Shown here: positions 10,329-23,742 of the stretch, one piece after another | Layout: every line of letters starts with the position of its first letter | Numbering within the stretch: the stretch's first letter is position 1 | Source: Ipomoea triloba | Taxonomy: Eukaryota; Streptophyta; Magnoliopsida; Solanales; Convolvulaceae | DNA length: 64,000 bases | Direction of reading: 5' to 3' | Assembly: GCF_003576645.1 (NCBI RefSeq) | Contig: NC_044930.1 | Coordinates: 14,611,383-14,675,382, forward strand | Made by a program: the position numbers and the translations under genes | The notes under the pieces: model-generated | Databases searched by the model: none | Seen by the model: the letters and a program-made list of their open reading frames with translations, nothing else | What the model was told of the DNA's origin: nothing

Positions 10329-12900
10329 AACAAACCTCAAGATGAAGTTGACACAGGTGCTATTAAGAGATGCCTACTTGACTAATTCTCATCAAGTCAA
10401 AATTTGAAGAAGTCTAAGCCAGTTATGATCAAGCAGGAAAAAAAAATTAATGGGACATACACAACTATTGGATTCTGTCTTACTCATTTTGTTATTCTAA
10501 ACTGTTTACGAACAATTTTTGTTTTGTGTGGATGATATGCACTGGAATAGTGCATTGCTTGGTTAAAGACATTATGCAGTATAACTGCTTTTCTATGAGA
10601 GTTCTATTCACATTTATTAATGACATTTGGTTTCATTAGCAGTTGACTAACGTAGTTGAAAATGCAGGTGGCTATGTATTGCTAAATATTTTTATTACTT
10701 TCTTTTGTTTTCTTTGTTTTGAATGCAGAGTTACAGTTCCAGGCAGAAGAACATGTAGCTACTTTTTTTAAACTTAGTTTTTTAAACTTTCATTATGAGT
10801 AGTTAACAGTACTTTTTTATGTGTACTATTAGCAGTTAATAGTACTTTTTTATGTGTAAAGATATTATGTACGTACATTTTATTATTTCCTTAAATAAAC
10901 ATGTAGCTATTAGCAGTTAATAGTACTTTTTTTTTATGTATAAACAGATATTATGTACATTCTATTATTTCCTTAAATAAAAACTTTTATTTATCAGTTA
11001 ATAACAGCTATCATTTTAAACAGATACACTCAATCTAACTAATGAAAAAGTACAAGCTAAAGTTCATCTGTAACTTACCATGAATAGATGAATCATATTT
11101 TACTCTTCATGTTGGGTCCTTCCAGTGCTCTCCATTCTCAATGACCATTTCTATCTTAATCAATATTCTGCCAAAAGAAACAAAAACGATTAAATTTCTT
11201 AATTATGCAAGTAACACCCTAACTTTAATCCTTCTATAAAACCCTACACTTTAAATTCTTCACTGCTATGACCTCAACTTCAGTTGGGCTGAAATTCTTG
11301 CCCAAAATATCAAAGTTTTTATTATTTGGTATGATTAATCAGTTAATAAAATTTTCAGTTATTATATAGTTTTTTCACTTTGTTATTTTATTTGTAAACT
11401 GTAAAAGTACACTTAGACTTTTTCACAACATTGATTCTGTCAATAAAGTAAATTCTTGCTAATGTTCACTGTTCCTTGCAATCAATACACACTCGGACCA
11501 TAAAACTGTTTGCCTTCTTAACATTCAATGAAAATTACACTTCTCAATATTTAAAATCCCAAACAGGTAATCATTTTATTGAAACACATGCTTTAAAACA
11601 CACTTCATGAACTTCTTCTACACCAGTTTTATTATTTTACAAAAACAAGCAACCAACACAAGTACTTGGCTAGATTCAAGCAGATAATTACATGAAGAAA
11701 TTAACAGAGTCATGTGTTATAGGCAATAAACGCAGAGGAACAACCAACAACAAAGGTATTTAGCCTCTACTCATGCTATGTACTATCTATTTTTATTGTA
11801 CAGTTTATAACCCTAAACTACATGATTAAGAACTCATCTTTCTTTGTACTTTTGAGCTGGTAGCTTTAGCTATAATTCTCTACTGGTAGCTTCATCTGTT
11901 AGGAACACAACATAAGAAAGACATAGTTCAAATTTATACATAAAGTTAGGTTAACCAATTAAAGCAGTACACAATCACAATAGACTATACTCAGCTTTTA
12001 GCTATGATAATAGATGACTGACAGATACCCTCGAAAAGGATAATTTACTGTGCATGCAACCGATTACAACTTCAAATAACCCTAGATAGAACTTCAACGA
12101 TTTGAGGAGGCGATTACTACACAGATCTGTAAAAAAACTCGATCAAGATCCAAATTTCTCAAAAATTGTGTTAGTTTATCTGGAATCAGTAGCGAGAATC
12201 AAAGAACGACGGACTAAAATTACTGGAATGTGCCAAAATCTGATAGCCATTAGAGAACAAATTTAGAATGAGAGTTGAAACTCAGTGCTATAGAGTTAGG
12301 AATACTTATTTGGGTTGAGTTTAGGGTGCTCGCGTTTGACTGTAGCTATTAGAGAAATAGGGGAAATGCGCTGGCATTGTGAACCGATCTCCATTTCCTT
12401 TATATGTATGTTGACACTTGATAGAGTTGCTCCAGCTAACAACTATTTATCAAACACCTCCGAAATCTTTCAAAATAATAGTTGACACTTGATAGAGTTG
12501 CTCCATGCCTAATTTTCAATGTCCAAACTCCAAACACGTTAAAATTTCCAAATACAAGATAATATCCCAGAAGTGATTTAAAAAAAAAAAAAAAAACAGA
12601 ATTCAAATGTGCTCCAATTGAACATCACTGATTCACTGCACCAGAATTCTATAAACTAAATTTGCTCCAATTGAATCACCTGAGATCAAAATAACACAAT
12701 CATAATAAAAGCCTAAATAATAATTAAACTGTAAACACATTTAAAACTTTTGACAGTTAACCATTTCGACAGTAATTGCCAGTAATTGTCCTTGTAAACT
12801 TGGGTAAGCATTGGATAGGCAAAATTAAATTAAATATACTAGTAATTGAGTTAACATCCTTATTGCATAAATTTAACAAATAAAAAGTCGTTTAAGACTA
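10329..12900. other. Intergenic DNA with short duplications
   Basis: At 10799-10985 an imperfect tandem repeat carries AGCAGTTAATAGTACTTTTT three times and ATTATTTCCTTAAATAAA twice. A 25-bp phrase beginning GTTGACACTTGATAGAG occurs at about 12411 and 12481. The remainder is AT-rich. Short splice-like stretches can be read on the minus strand near 11100 and 12100, but nothing supports a protein. No confident gene. Confidence 0.45.
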
Positions 12901-12902
12901 AA

Positions 12903-12998
12903 TCGAGAAAAATCAATTAAATAATTTAATAAGGACATAAAATTATCATATCGAGAAAAATCAATTAAATAATTTAATAAGGACATAAAATTATCATA
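12903..12998. repeat. 48-bp perfect tandem duplication
   Basis: The unit starting TCGAGAAAAATCAATTAAAT occupies 12903-12950 and is repeated without change at 12951-12998. The perfect identity suggests a recent slippage or repair event. Confidence 0.85.
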
Positions 12999-13041
12999 TC
13001 AAAGGCAACTCCATTTTATAATAAGACATAAAATTATACTA

Positions 13042-13296
13042 CCACCATCCCATTTTGTTTGTCTAATTCGGTTAACGAGACTTGACTGAAGTTATTTTTA
13101 ATTAAATTTTTCATAATATTAAGTTTAGAATTAGTATATAAAATTTATATATTTAGAAACTACATTAAAAGTACTATTAAACACAAAAAATCAAATTTAA
13201 AAATAATTAAAAATTATTAAAGAAAATAAGCAATGAAGAAAGAGTTGGTTTGACCAATAAATAGTAAACAGGACAGGTAAAATGGGACATAGGGCG
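13042..13296. mobile_element. Stowaway-type MITE, copy 1
   Basis: Flanked by TA (13040-13041 and 13297-13298), it begins CCACCATCCCATTTTG and ends AAATGGGACATAGGGCG, a diverged form of the Stowaway end CTCCCTCCGTCCC. The 255-bp body matches the copy at 27762-28016 over most of its length (for example TTTTTCATAATATTAAGTTT and GAAAGAGTTG). Non-coding. Confidence 0.7.
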
Positions 13297-13537
13297 TATC
13301 TCAAAATGTTATTAGTGGCCTACACATTTCAAAATGTTATTCCGTATAAGATAACTCCATTTTATATGATAAATAAAAATAAAAATATAGAATAGATAGA
13401 CCACCAAATAAATATATTGAATTTTATCCAATTTGAACTAGTAGCCTAGACATTTCTAGTATACTTCAACTAAACATTGTATTATGAAATTAAGAAATTT
13501 TGACAAAAAATAATTAAAACCCAGGTTTGAGTTCCAG

Positions 13538-13702
13538 TTAGTTTACTTTTAAGCAACAACACAAACTTAAGTAAATATTGTCAAAATTTTCAGCTTCATA
13601 GTCTCCTTCAAATACGTGCATGGGAAGCTCACTGCTGAGGACTTCAAACAACCTGCCAATGTAGTTATTCACCCTGGCATTCCATGACTTCACAATCACT
13701 TC
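13538..13702 (-). CDS. Exon-like open stretch of unknown gene
   Basis: On the minus strand, after a TTTTCAG acceptor at 13703-13709, about 45 residues are open (EVIVKSWNARVNNYIGRLFE, then a Glu- and Asp-rich end). The composition looks protein-like, but no neighbouring exon could be joined. The NOP53 stop codon lies 570 bp away on the same strand, so it could be a separate downstream gene's fragment. Not recognised. Confidence 0.25.
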   Translation of the reverse strand, partial: EVIVKSWNARVNNYIGRLFEVLSSELPMHVFEGDYEAENFDNIYLSLCCCLKVN

Positions 13703-13904
13703 CTGAAAATTAAATTTGAATTCCAAAAAGTTAGCATAAAACATACACACATCATAGGCTCACAAGTAGACTTGTGAATAGGATTCATGGCAGTAATGGC
13801 GGTAAATGGAGGCCTCTAATTGTAGTAATATGTAAGGTACAATGGATGTGGAGGAATATTCGAAGAGAATTGGTGGGAAAGATGGTCAAATCTGTTAAAC
13901 TCGA

Positions 13905-14045
13905 TAAAAATGCTAGAACTCATGCCAAGAAAATGATGGATAGGCCCACACGGACTTAGCTAACTGGTTCAGTAGAAAAAATGCAAAGCTCATGCTAAGA
14001 AAATGATGGATAGGCCGGCACGGGCTTAGTTCACTGGTTTAGTAG
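13905..14045. repeat. Imperfect tandem duplication downstream of NOP53
   Basis: Two units of about 68 bp contain ATGCCAAGAAAATGATGGAT / ATGCTAAGAAAATGATGGAT followed by AGGCC..CACGG..CTTAG.T..CTGGTT.AGTAG. The following 14050-14200 has tRNA-like phrases (AGTTCGAACTC, GAGCCATTGAGCTACCG) and might be a second SINE family. It is the 3' flank of NOP53. Confidence 0.5.
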
Positions 14046-14272
14046 GCAATATTTGGGAGAAGAGACCAAAGTTCGAACTCAGCGGCAACAATGTAGGGAT
14101 TATGCCCAAAGTGGGAAGATCCCTAGTGCGCACCGGCATTTGGACTTGTCTACTGAGCCATTGAGCTACCGTAATCTCACATGCTCTGTCAAGCCAGGGG
14201 TATGGGGGACCTTAGAGTTGGGGATTCAACCTTTTGGGAGAAGAAGAAAAGGATTGATAGACAGAAATACGA

Positions 14273-17200
14273 CTAATCAACAAAGTCAATTGACCTGGAG
14301 GTCTTCTTTGATGGGACAACCAGTCCTCTTTTCTCCAGGCTCTTGAATCGGTCCCTTGCAAGGGTGCTACATCCCTGTTTGCAACAGAATAAAACAAAAA
14401 GCGTGTTGAAAATTTTTGTCTTCAATCTAAACTAAATGTCAAAGTTTCAATAAACTTCAAATAAATCAAATATCTGACAACTTGTGAAAGTATAATGTGA
14501 ATCAAAAGCAAAACCTTTAGTTGACGAAGGGAACCGGTAATCTCTTCTGATAATAATACTTGAACAGGAGCAGGTTGAAATCTGAGATTGAGATGTAGCA
14601 ATTAGATTATATATACTGCGGGAAAGTGAAAAGAAAAGAAATGTATCTGGTTTGATTATCATTTTTGAATGCCTAAGCTAAGACACAGAACTCCCAACAC
14701 AATTAAATGTGTGATGAGGGAAAGCATGCCATCTAAAAGTGTGAGTTGCAATAATCCATGATGACCATTTAGAATCATCCACAATGATCATTTCAGGCCC
14801 CAAGATTTCTGAAGACCACTTCTTTTAAAATCATTCTAAGATAGTAAGCCCTGGCGCCCTGCACCTCATTCCCCCCCCCCCCCAACAAACGGGGCCATAA
14901 ACATAAAAACACCATACTTGCGCTTCCCTAGACGGGGTGGACAAGATTTTAGTCTTTCTTGTTTAGCAACAACACGGCGGAGATGTCTTTTCTGTTTCTC
15001 TTCATCCTCTTTTGCTATTTCTTGAATGATATCTGACAAGCTGCAGAAGAAAAACTTCTTAGAGACAATAAGATTATGTGTACAAGAAATCAATCCACTA
15101 AGAGAGATTTGCAGAACCAGCTGAAATATACCTGTCAATTTCTTTAGAAAGGTTCTCCACCTTTTTGGCTTCTGCTTCAGTTCTTAACTGTTCTTTGCGT
15201 CTAGCCCTCCTGTTCTTCTCAACTTTTGTCACCAATTTCGTCTTTTGCAGCCTTCAGAATTGTGATTAAAAAAAATGAATTTCATGAGACTTATGATTCT
15301 ATACTTCTACGGTTTTAGGTAAATAATGTTAATTTCAAGTGCATATTAAGATGCATCATGACACATAACATGATACTTAGACTGCAAATTCAATTTTATG
15401 ATGCATCCATGCCATGAATCAGCTTGAATGAATAAGTAAATTTTCAACCCTGAAATTTGTATCCTTCAATCTCTGTAGCATGTGAATAAATTCTTTATAG
15501 ATCATGTTATGTTATGAGAAGATAACAGTATAACACTTGATTAACAATCATATAGTAGATGTATAAGCAATCAAATGAAGCAAACCTCTTCTCCACATCC
15601 AGGTTTCCATCTTCAATCAGATTTTCATCGTCATCACCACTCCCGTCATCCGCATCAAGGAAGTACATCTGAAATAACGGCTTGTTAGACAGTTTTGTAA
15701 AGGGCACTGAGGGAAGTGAGCAAATGCAAATTGCAGATGCTAAGTTCCAATAAACAGGAAATACAATAAATTCACTAACATTTTCTTCATCAACTATTTC
15801 TCCAGGAACAGTTAAAGGAACAGGCTCAGGCCCCAACTCATCCCGATAAACTTTCTGCATTTCATCTGCAACAGCAGAGGCTAATGCATCCTGGGTACAC
15901 AAAGAGATGAATGCATAATGTAATAATGTACCATAAATAAAACCAATGTCAGATAAAAATGTGAATATCAGATATCAAAAATAACCTGGTGGCTTTCAGA
16001 GGGAGGATTGAATGAGCATCCTGGTGGATCAACTTCCACAGCAGGTATAATAGAAGTCACCGATTTCTGCAACAAGGAAAGAGTGACAAGCACCCCCACC
16101 ACAAGAAGAAAAGAAGAAGAAAAAAAGAGGAAAATAATTTTTGGAATGAACATCAATCTTCAAAATCAAAAGAATTTCTCTAAAAGTAATGTAACAATGA
16201 AAACATTATTTACCCTTTTTGTTTTAACAATCTTTTCACCTACAACAATACAATGCAAATCTCAGTCTTGAAAGACATATTAGGATGAAAATAACAAATC
16301 ATACATGGGATTTCTAGTTAAAGATGGATACCTTTTTCATTCCATATGTCAACAAGGCCAGAACCTATGGCAGCAGCATCCTAAATCACATAAAAAAGCA
16401 GGTCAACAAAGATCATAGAGGTACAACATCTGATGGGATTGGGGTCTATAAATCCAGCAAAATCAGTTCTTGAAGTTCCTACCTTTTGACACTCTTCAGC
16501 AGCATCTTTGGCCTTTTTAGCATCTTTACTTTTCTTCTTTGACTTCTTTGTAGTTGAAGATGGTACTGGTTGAACAAAAGCATTTTTCTGCAGCAAACTC
16601 TCAAAATGAAGTACTTTATCCCTCTTTTTTTCAATTTTGCGCTTGGCTGAAAGATCTGAAGTGTAAACATAGACATATTCAATTCACCACCACCAAATAG
16701 AGGAGGTAGAATGTTAAGGCAAAAAGTTCATTCTTTAGCAGTGTCATACTTCAGTTAAGACCCAAACAAAAGCACATGCAAATAGGGGTGAGCAAAATAA
16801 CCGGACCGACCGAAAAACCGATCACCGATAACCGAACCACCCGAAATTTTTGGTTATCAGTTCGGTTTCGGTTATACAGTTCAAAAAAAGTCGGTTATTT
16901 CGGTTTTTCGGTCGGTTATTGGTTTTGTTAAAAAAAAATCGATAACCGACCGAAAAACCGAGGCTTAATTTATATAAACAATGAGGTTTAGTACCCAAAC
17001 TAAGTCTAATAAATAAATAATTCCAATAAATAATCCCAAACTAAGGCAAAAAATTTATGAAGTTGGTTACTGTGACTGTGACTTGAAGCCATGTTTAGGT
17101 TTAGCACTGTAGTAAGCAACATGAACATGCAATAACGTAATTTACATGGGTAAGTGACTGTTTGGTCTTAGTAATATCTCTAGTGTTAGTCAAAAAAAAA

Positions 17201-19011
17201 ATGAATGAAGCTTTGGACCGCTACATATATTTGGCTAGCAAATCAAAAGTCCATATCTAAAATTCTCAAGTAAAAAACAGTACAGTGAAGTTTTCTTTTA
17301 ATTTCAATAAAAAACATAAACATGCCTTAGTAAGATGTAATAGTAACCTGGCTAGATATTAGTATTGCATTAGTGGATTTGACTTTAGCTTTATCATGCA
17401 TGTAATGACGAAGGAAACCACTGTGTAATCTGGTACAGGAAAAAACTAATTTAATTGGCTATGGATGGTTTAATGTTCAACACCTAGAAACCCTTCCAAC
17501 CAAGATTCAACACATATCCAAGGACTCTAAATCATTTAATGTGTAGAAAGTAGAAACTACAGACTACAGAGCAAACTTTAATTCTTCTTTTAGGGTATGT
17601 TTGGTTGAGTGGAAAATTTTTTCCATGGAAGTTGTTTTCCTTAAAGTGGAGGAAAATATTGTTTTGTGATGTTTGGTTCATGGAATTCATTTTCCAATGG
17701 AAAATGAATTCCTCAAATTTGAGGAAAACAAAATCCTTGGTTGGACCAAGGATTTTGTTTTCCATGGAGGATGGGAAGAAAAATTGGTATGATTTGACAA
17801 ATTTATCCTTTGTGTTATTTTCTAATTATTATTACTTTTATTAATTTGTAGCGGCATATAGGTCTTTATACACATTATTTCTTACCATTTTAAATCCAAC
17901 CAAACAACAGAATTTATCTTTCCAGCAACTTCTTTTCCATCAACCAAACAACATAATTTATTTTCCTGGTAACTACTTTTCCACCCTTAGTTACACTCTG
18001 TCGGTTAAAAATAACCGATCGAAACCGACCGATAACCGTCGGTTTCGGTTATTTCGGTTATGTATATGAATCGGTCGGTTTCAGTCGGTTATATGGTCTC
18101 ATAATATTTTTCGGTTATTAACCGAAAACCGACCGAAACCGACCGACGCTCACCCCTACATGCAAACAGCTAATAATGTGAGGATGTGATGACATTTGGC
18201 CAAGAAATTTGTGGCCAAACTTTGGTGCGTTCATTTGGAGTTGCACCAACTGGACAATTAGTCTTTCCCACCATCTTCTGTTGTGTCAATTCAACAACCA
18301 AGATGATATTTCAAAAAATTATCCCCAGTTCCTGTTTAGCTCACCTTCCACCAGGCTAACTAAAGCAAAGACATAGGCCACTAACATATATTATAAACTA
18401 CTACTATCTATCCACCAGCCAATATAATTATAAAGTGATCATAAACTTCTCATTTCTACAAACTTTCAACACTGTTTCAGTGCTAACCACCTCTGACCCA
18501 AACTTCAAGTAGTACTTTAAGGACCAAGACTGAAAATCGAGGATTACTTAGCATCATATCTTTCAATTTTAAAACCACCCATCTAGTTGAGCTCAAAAAT
18601 CTAATAATTCTAGAAAAATCATAGCTTTACAGAATTAAAGAAACTCAAAGTCAGCCACTTTACTCCCTCCCACATAAAAATTGTAATGTTGTAATTTATT
18701 CAGTCATTAACATAGTTTAAAGTAAAAATACCAAATTTCAAACATAATCAATCAGTTTTGTAATACAAATGTCATGCGGACATATATCAGCATATAGATT
18801 GAAAGCTTTCTAGGAATCTGAAAATAAAAGAAACAAAAATACCTCTTGACTTGTCAACATAAAAGAGGGATTCACTAGGAACATCAGCCAGAGAGCCGCC
18901 AGAAAGAGCATCTTTTGTGGAATTGTCGAAGAAGTCTTCAATATCTTCGGTGCTTATGTTGGCTCTCCATGCCTTCTTTCCCTTTCTGGAACTCTTGGCT
19001 CTTTTCCCCAT
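14273..19011 (-). CDS. NOP53: Ribosome biogenesis protein NOP53 (SMO4/GLTSCR2 family), 11 exons
   Basis: Exons in transcript order are 19011-18843, 16655-16483, 16380-16332, 16239-16214, 16066-15986, 15890-15780, 15668-15586, 15251-15132, 15040-14918, 14581-14515 and 14374-14273. Every intron is GT-AG and the phases join, giving 1104 nt (367 residues plus stop) with no internal stop. Family landmarks are the N-terminal MGKRAKSSRKGKKAWRANIS and STEDIEDFF, then KRKIEKKRDKVL, AVEVDPPGCSFNP, SHQ..VADEMQKVY, ELGPEPVPLTVPGE, an acidic patch, a Lys/Arg/Glu-rich helix, RPPRLGK-type PPRLGKRKF, PAPVQVLLSEEITGSL and ARDRFKSLEKRGLVVPSKK. Known members act in the nucleolus in late 60S assembly and recruit the exosome RNA helicase to pre-rRNA. 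The start is the first ATG in frame (19009-19011), since only a TTG lies upstream. The length is close to plant homologues. Intron 1 (2187 bp) carries a hAT element. Confidence 0.9.
16783..18158. mobile_element. Non-autonomous hAT-type element inside NOP53 intron 1
   Basis: Ends TAGGGGTGAGC and GCTCACCCCTA are flanked by a perfect 8-bp duplication CATGCAAA (16775-16782 and 18159-18166), as expected for hAT insertion. Both subterminal zones are packed with short repeats of ACCGACCGAAA and AACCGATAACCG in both orientations, like transposase-binding arrays. Of its 1376 bp, 394 bp are a nested MITE. No transposase is present. It lies in the intron, about 125 bp from exon 2, and leaves the splice sites intact. 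Confidence 0.85.
17593..17986. mobile_element. Tourist-like MITE nested in the hAT element
   Basis: It starts GGGTATGTTTGGTTGAGTGG and ends CTTTTCCACCC, with TTA on both sides (17590-17592 and 17987-17989). TTTGGTTGA / TCAACCAAA phrases are inverted within. The core (17683-17761) is three consecutive perfect or near-perfect palindromes. The right end seems to have lost part of the terminal repeat. Confidence 0.6.
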
Positions 19012-20511
19012 TGATTGCTGCAAGAGTGAATGGAAGTATAAGGGTTTTCTGTATTGATGGGAGAAGCCCTGGAATATGTATATACTCGTAAAATAAAAGA
19101 GGTTTACATCACCAATGTAGTTAATAATAGGGATAAAAATAGGTCAGGCCGTCGGCTGACCTACATGTTATAGCCTTTTTAATGGATACGTATTTGTAAA
19201 AAAAAAAATTAAAAAATTAAAATTAAAAATATACCTAATACAATAATACAAAACTAATATATAAGTATATCACCACAAATCCATAAATCGCATTACAAAA
19301 TTACAATCAATCAATAACTACAAAACTATAAAAACTATGTTCATACTTCATAATACAAAACCCAACAATAGAAGTTCACAATACAAAATCCATCAACACA
19401 AGTTTAATAACCATAAATTAACACGTCCATAATACAATTTAACATACTAACATAGTAACATCTAACATTGAATATTTGAATATTATAACAATGATAACAA
19501 ACGTTTCATAGCAGCCGCCGGCACCGCAGGCCGCTCCCGCAACAGCCGCCGCCGGGTAGCGACCTGCCCAGTGCCAACCTGCTAGTCTGCTACACTGCCT
19601 AGTGTTTAGTACTGTTTTTGGTTTGTTTGTTATGTAATGTATGTGAAATTAAATTACTTTAAAAATGACAATATTGACAAGAATAAAAAAAACAATTAAT
19701 ATTCAAAGTTCATAATCATTACACACATCACTCCTTCGCTTAATTCAAACAATTAACAAATAACAATAAACAAATAGCTTAAATTATTAATGAATGCTAC
19801 TGTGAGTCTATGAGTGCTGTCCAGTCCACTGTCCACAAATAGCTTAATTATATAATTCAAACAATTGTACTCAAAAAAAATAATTCAAACAATTAACTGG
19901 ATTAACAATAGCTTAATTAACAATTTAAAAAAAAAAAACAAACAAACTGTAATTCACAATTAAATAATCCACTGGATGTCGTACACTCTTATGGAGTTAT
20001 GGAGTTACAGCTTAGGAGTTATGGCTTACCTGAGGAGGAGAGGAGGCTGCCGTGGACCACGCTTGAGCGGCTTGACTCTGGAGTGGCTGCCGGCTGGACT
20101 CTGGAGTGCGGGACGCGAAGACCTGGAGAGTTGGTAGTGGTCGCAGACTAGCCGGACGCTGAACCGCTTGAATGCGAAGTCGCGAACACCTGCTGGTCGC
20201 CGACTCGCCGGAGAGCTGGTAGTGGTCGACTGGTTGCCTTCGACGCTTCGACGCAGAGAGGACAGAGGAGAACTTACGAATTACGATTACGAGAGGGAAT
20301 GAGGGATTTTAGGGTTCAGCACTTGGGCGGATGGGGTTACTAATGTCATTTAATTGTATGTTTTCTATGTTTTTCCTGTTTGAATTATAGTAAATAATTG
20401 TTCAATAATCCGTGCGATGCACAGATAAATTTATATATATATATATTTAGATAATAAAAATAAAGATAAAATTATAAAAAATTTTAATATTGAACGTGTA
20501 CATTTATTTTA
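19012..20511. other. NOP53 upstream region followed by a GC-rich repeat-like stretch
   Basis: About 19012-19130 would hold the NOP53 leader and promoter. From 19140 (GGTCAGGCCGTCGGCTGACC) to 20340 the sequence looks transposon-derived. AT-rich parts carry repeated AATTCAAACAATTAAC phrases. A GC-rich part at 20030-20260 repeats CTCTGGAGTG, AGAGCTGGTAGTGGTCG and CGCCGGA phrases without a sustained open frame. Around 20415-20435, CCGTGCGATGCAC resembles a Helitron 3' hairpin. I see no supported gene. Confidence 0.4.
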
Positions 20512-21825
20512 GGGAAAAAAGTCAAATACACAAATTTTACCCAAAAGCGCAATTAAGCCCTCGAACATTCAAAAAGTTCAATTAAACACATGAACTTGTC
20601 ATTTTAGTGCATTTAAACCCATATGACCGGTTGTTCCAAGTGAACAACCGGTCATAATTTTTCCGACCAACATCCCGGCGACCGGCAGCCGGAATATTCA
20701 TCCCCAACCAACAGTCGTCTTCTCCGTTGGAGGGTTAGGGATATTCTTCTGCAATTTTGTGTTGCTTGGATTCTCCGTTTGAGCTTCTACGGCCTCCACT
20801 TCGGCTGTTTTTTATTTTTGTTTATGAATCTCTGCTTTCAGCAATGCGATTTCTTCCTAGGCTTTTGAATCGTCTTCGTTGCCTCTGTTGATTTCGTGCG
20901 TTAGGTGTTTGATCTATGTCTCCAGTGAAGTGATGTGACCGGATTGGTCCCAGTTCTTCTTTTCCGCCATCTCTGCTGGTCTGAGCACCTTGGCTTTTGC
21001 ATCTCCGGGCGCCACCGCTTGGGTTTCCAGGCGGAATACCTCCCCTTGCGCTGCCTTCAGCTCTGGCACGGCGCAAGATAGTTGTTCCCGGGGCCCATGC
21101 GTGGTCTTCTCCGTTGGTGAGCCACGGGGCTGAGGTTGACGCGGTGGATGGTTCCGACTTCTCCGTTCGTCTTCTCCCAAATCCACTGGAGAAGATGAAC
21201 AGACCGTCCGTCTTCTCCAACGAACAGTGCTGTCGTCTTCTCCGTTAGAAGACGAACGGTCTGTTCGTCTTCCCCATTGGAGAAGATGAACAGTATTGTT
21301 CTGCCACAGTACTGTTTTGCTGTGACTTTGAGTTTGGATTTGGGTTTGCTTCTGAAAGTTAGCATTAGAAACATGCAATTTACTGTGCATAATATATAGA
21401 GTTAAATTGTGCTCAGATCAGCAAGATTTTAATGTCAGAATAGATTAAGCTTTCAAGTTTTTTGTTGGCTTCTGGTTTCCTGTAAGGTGATATCAAGAGA
21501 TTAGCACGAACATACAGAGTGGTTTGCTTCTGGTTTCTTTGTTGGCTTCTGGGTTTGGGTTTGGGTTTGCTTTTAGCTAGTTTGTTTGTTGGCTTCTGGC
21601 TTCTGGTTTCCAACTGAGAAGACGCCAATTGGTTGGGGATGAAGATTCCGGTCGCCAGAATGTTGGTCGGAAAAATTGTGACCGGTTGTTTACCTGGAGT
21701 AACAGGTCATATGGATTTAAATGCACCACAATGACAAGTTCATGTGTTTAATTGAACTTTTTGAATGTTTGAGGGCTTAATTGCACTTTTGGATAAAGTT
21801 TGAGGGCCAATTTGACCCTTTTCCC
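20512..21825. mobile_element. Non-autonomous MULE with long terminal inverted repeats
   Basis: A perfect 9-bp duplication TTTATTTTA (20503-20511 and 21826-21834) flanks inverted ends of about 210 bp. The left end starts GGGAAAAAAGTCAAA and the right end, reversed, GGGAAAAGGGTCAAA. Inside the ends, GCAATTAAGCCCTC, ATGACCGGTTGTT and ATTTTTCCGACCAACAT match. The interior (20730-21620) is GC-richer and contains many GTCTTCTCCGTTGG-type repeats in both orientations. It could be a captured, rearranged gene fragment, but no protein family is recognisable. The overlapping open frames in the interior are not convincing genes. Confidence 0.85.
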
Positions 21826-21834
21826 TTTATTTTA

Positions 21835-23571
<1,737 letters not shown>

Positions 23572-23742
23572 TTTTTTTATTTTTTTTAAATTGGGGCCTG
23601 GGCCACGGGCCAGACCCGTTAGGCTCGCTCCTTCGCGGGCTACCTTTTCTGTAGCCCTAACCCGCCCCACCGCGGGACGGGTGCAGGCCAATTCGCGAAC
23701 TTCAGCCCACTTTGACAGTACTTCTAGTGTTGTAGTACCTAT

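Noticed and set aside
14050..14200. Possible tRNA gene (AGTTCGAACTC, GAGCTACCG)
   Set aside because: No cloverleaf with paired acceptor arms could be drawn. It is more likely a SINE or decayed repeat.
13774..14346. Plus-strand frames downstream of and overlapping the NOP53 terminal exon
   Set aside because: They cover repeat DNA and the antisense of the NOP53 last exon.
20822..21390. Overlapping frames of 83-158 residues in the MULE interior
   Set aside because: They overlap on both strands, derive from short repeats and have no domain or splice support.
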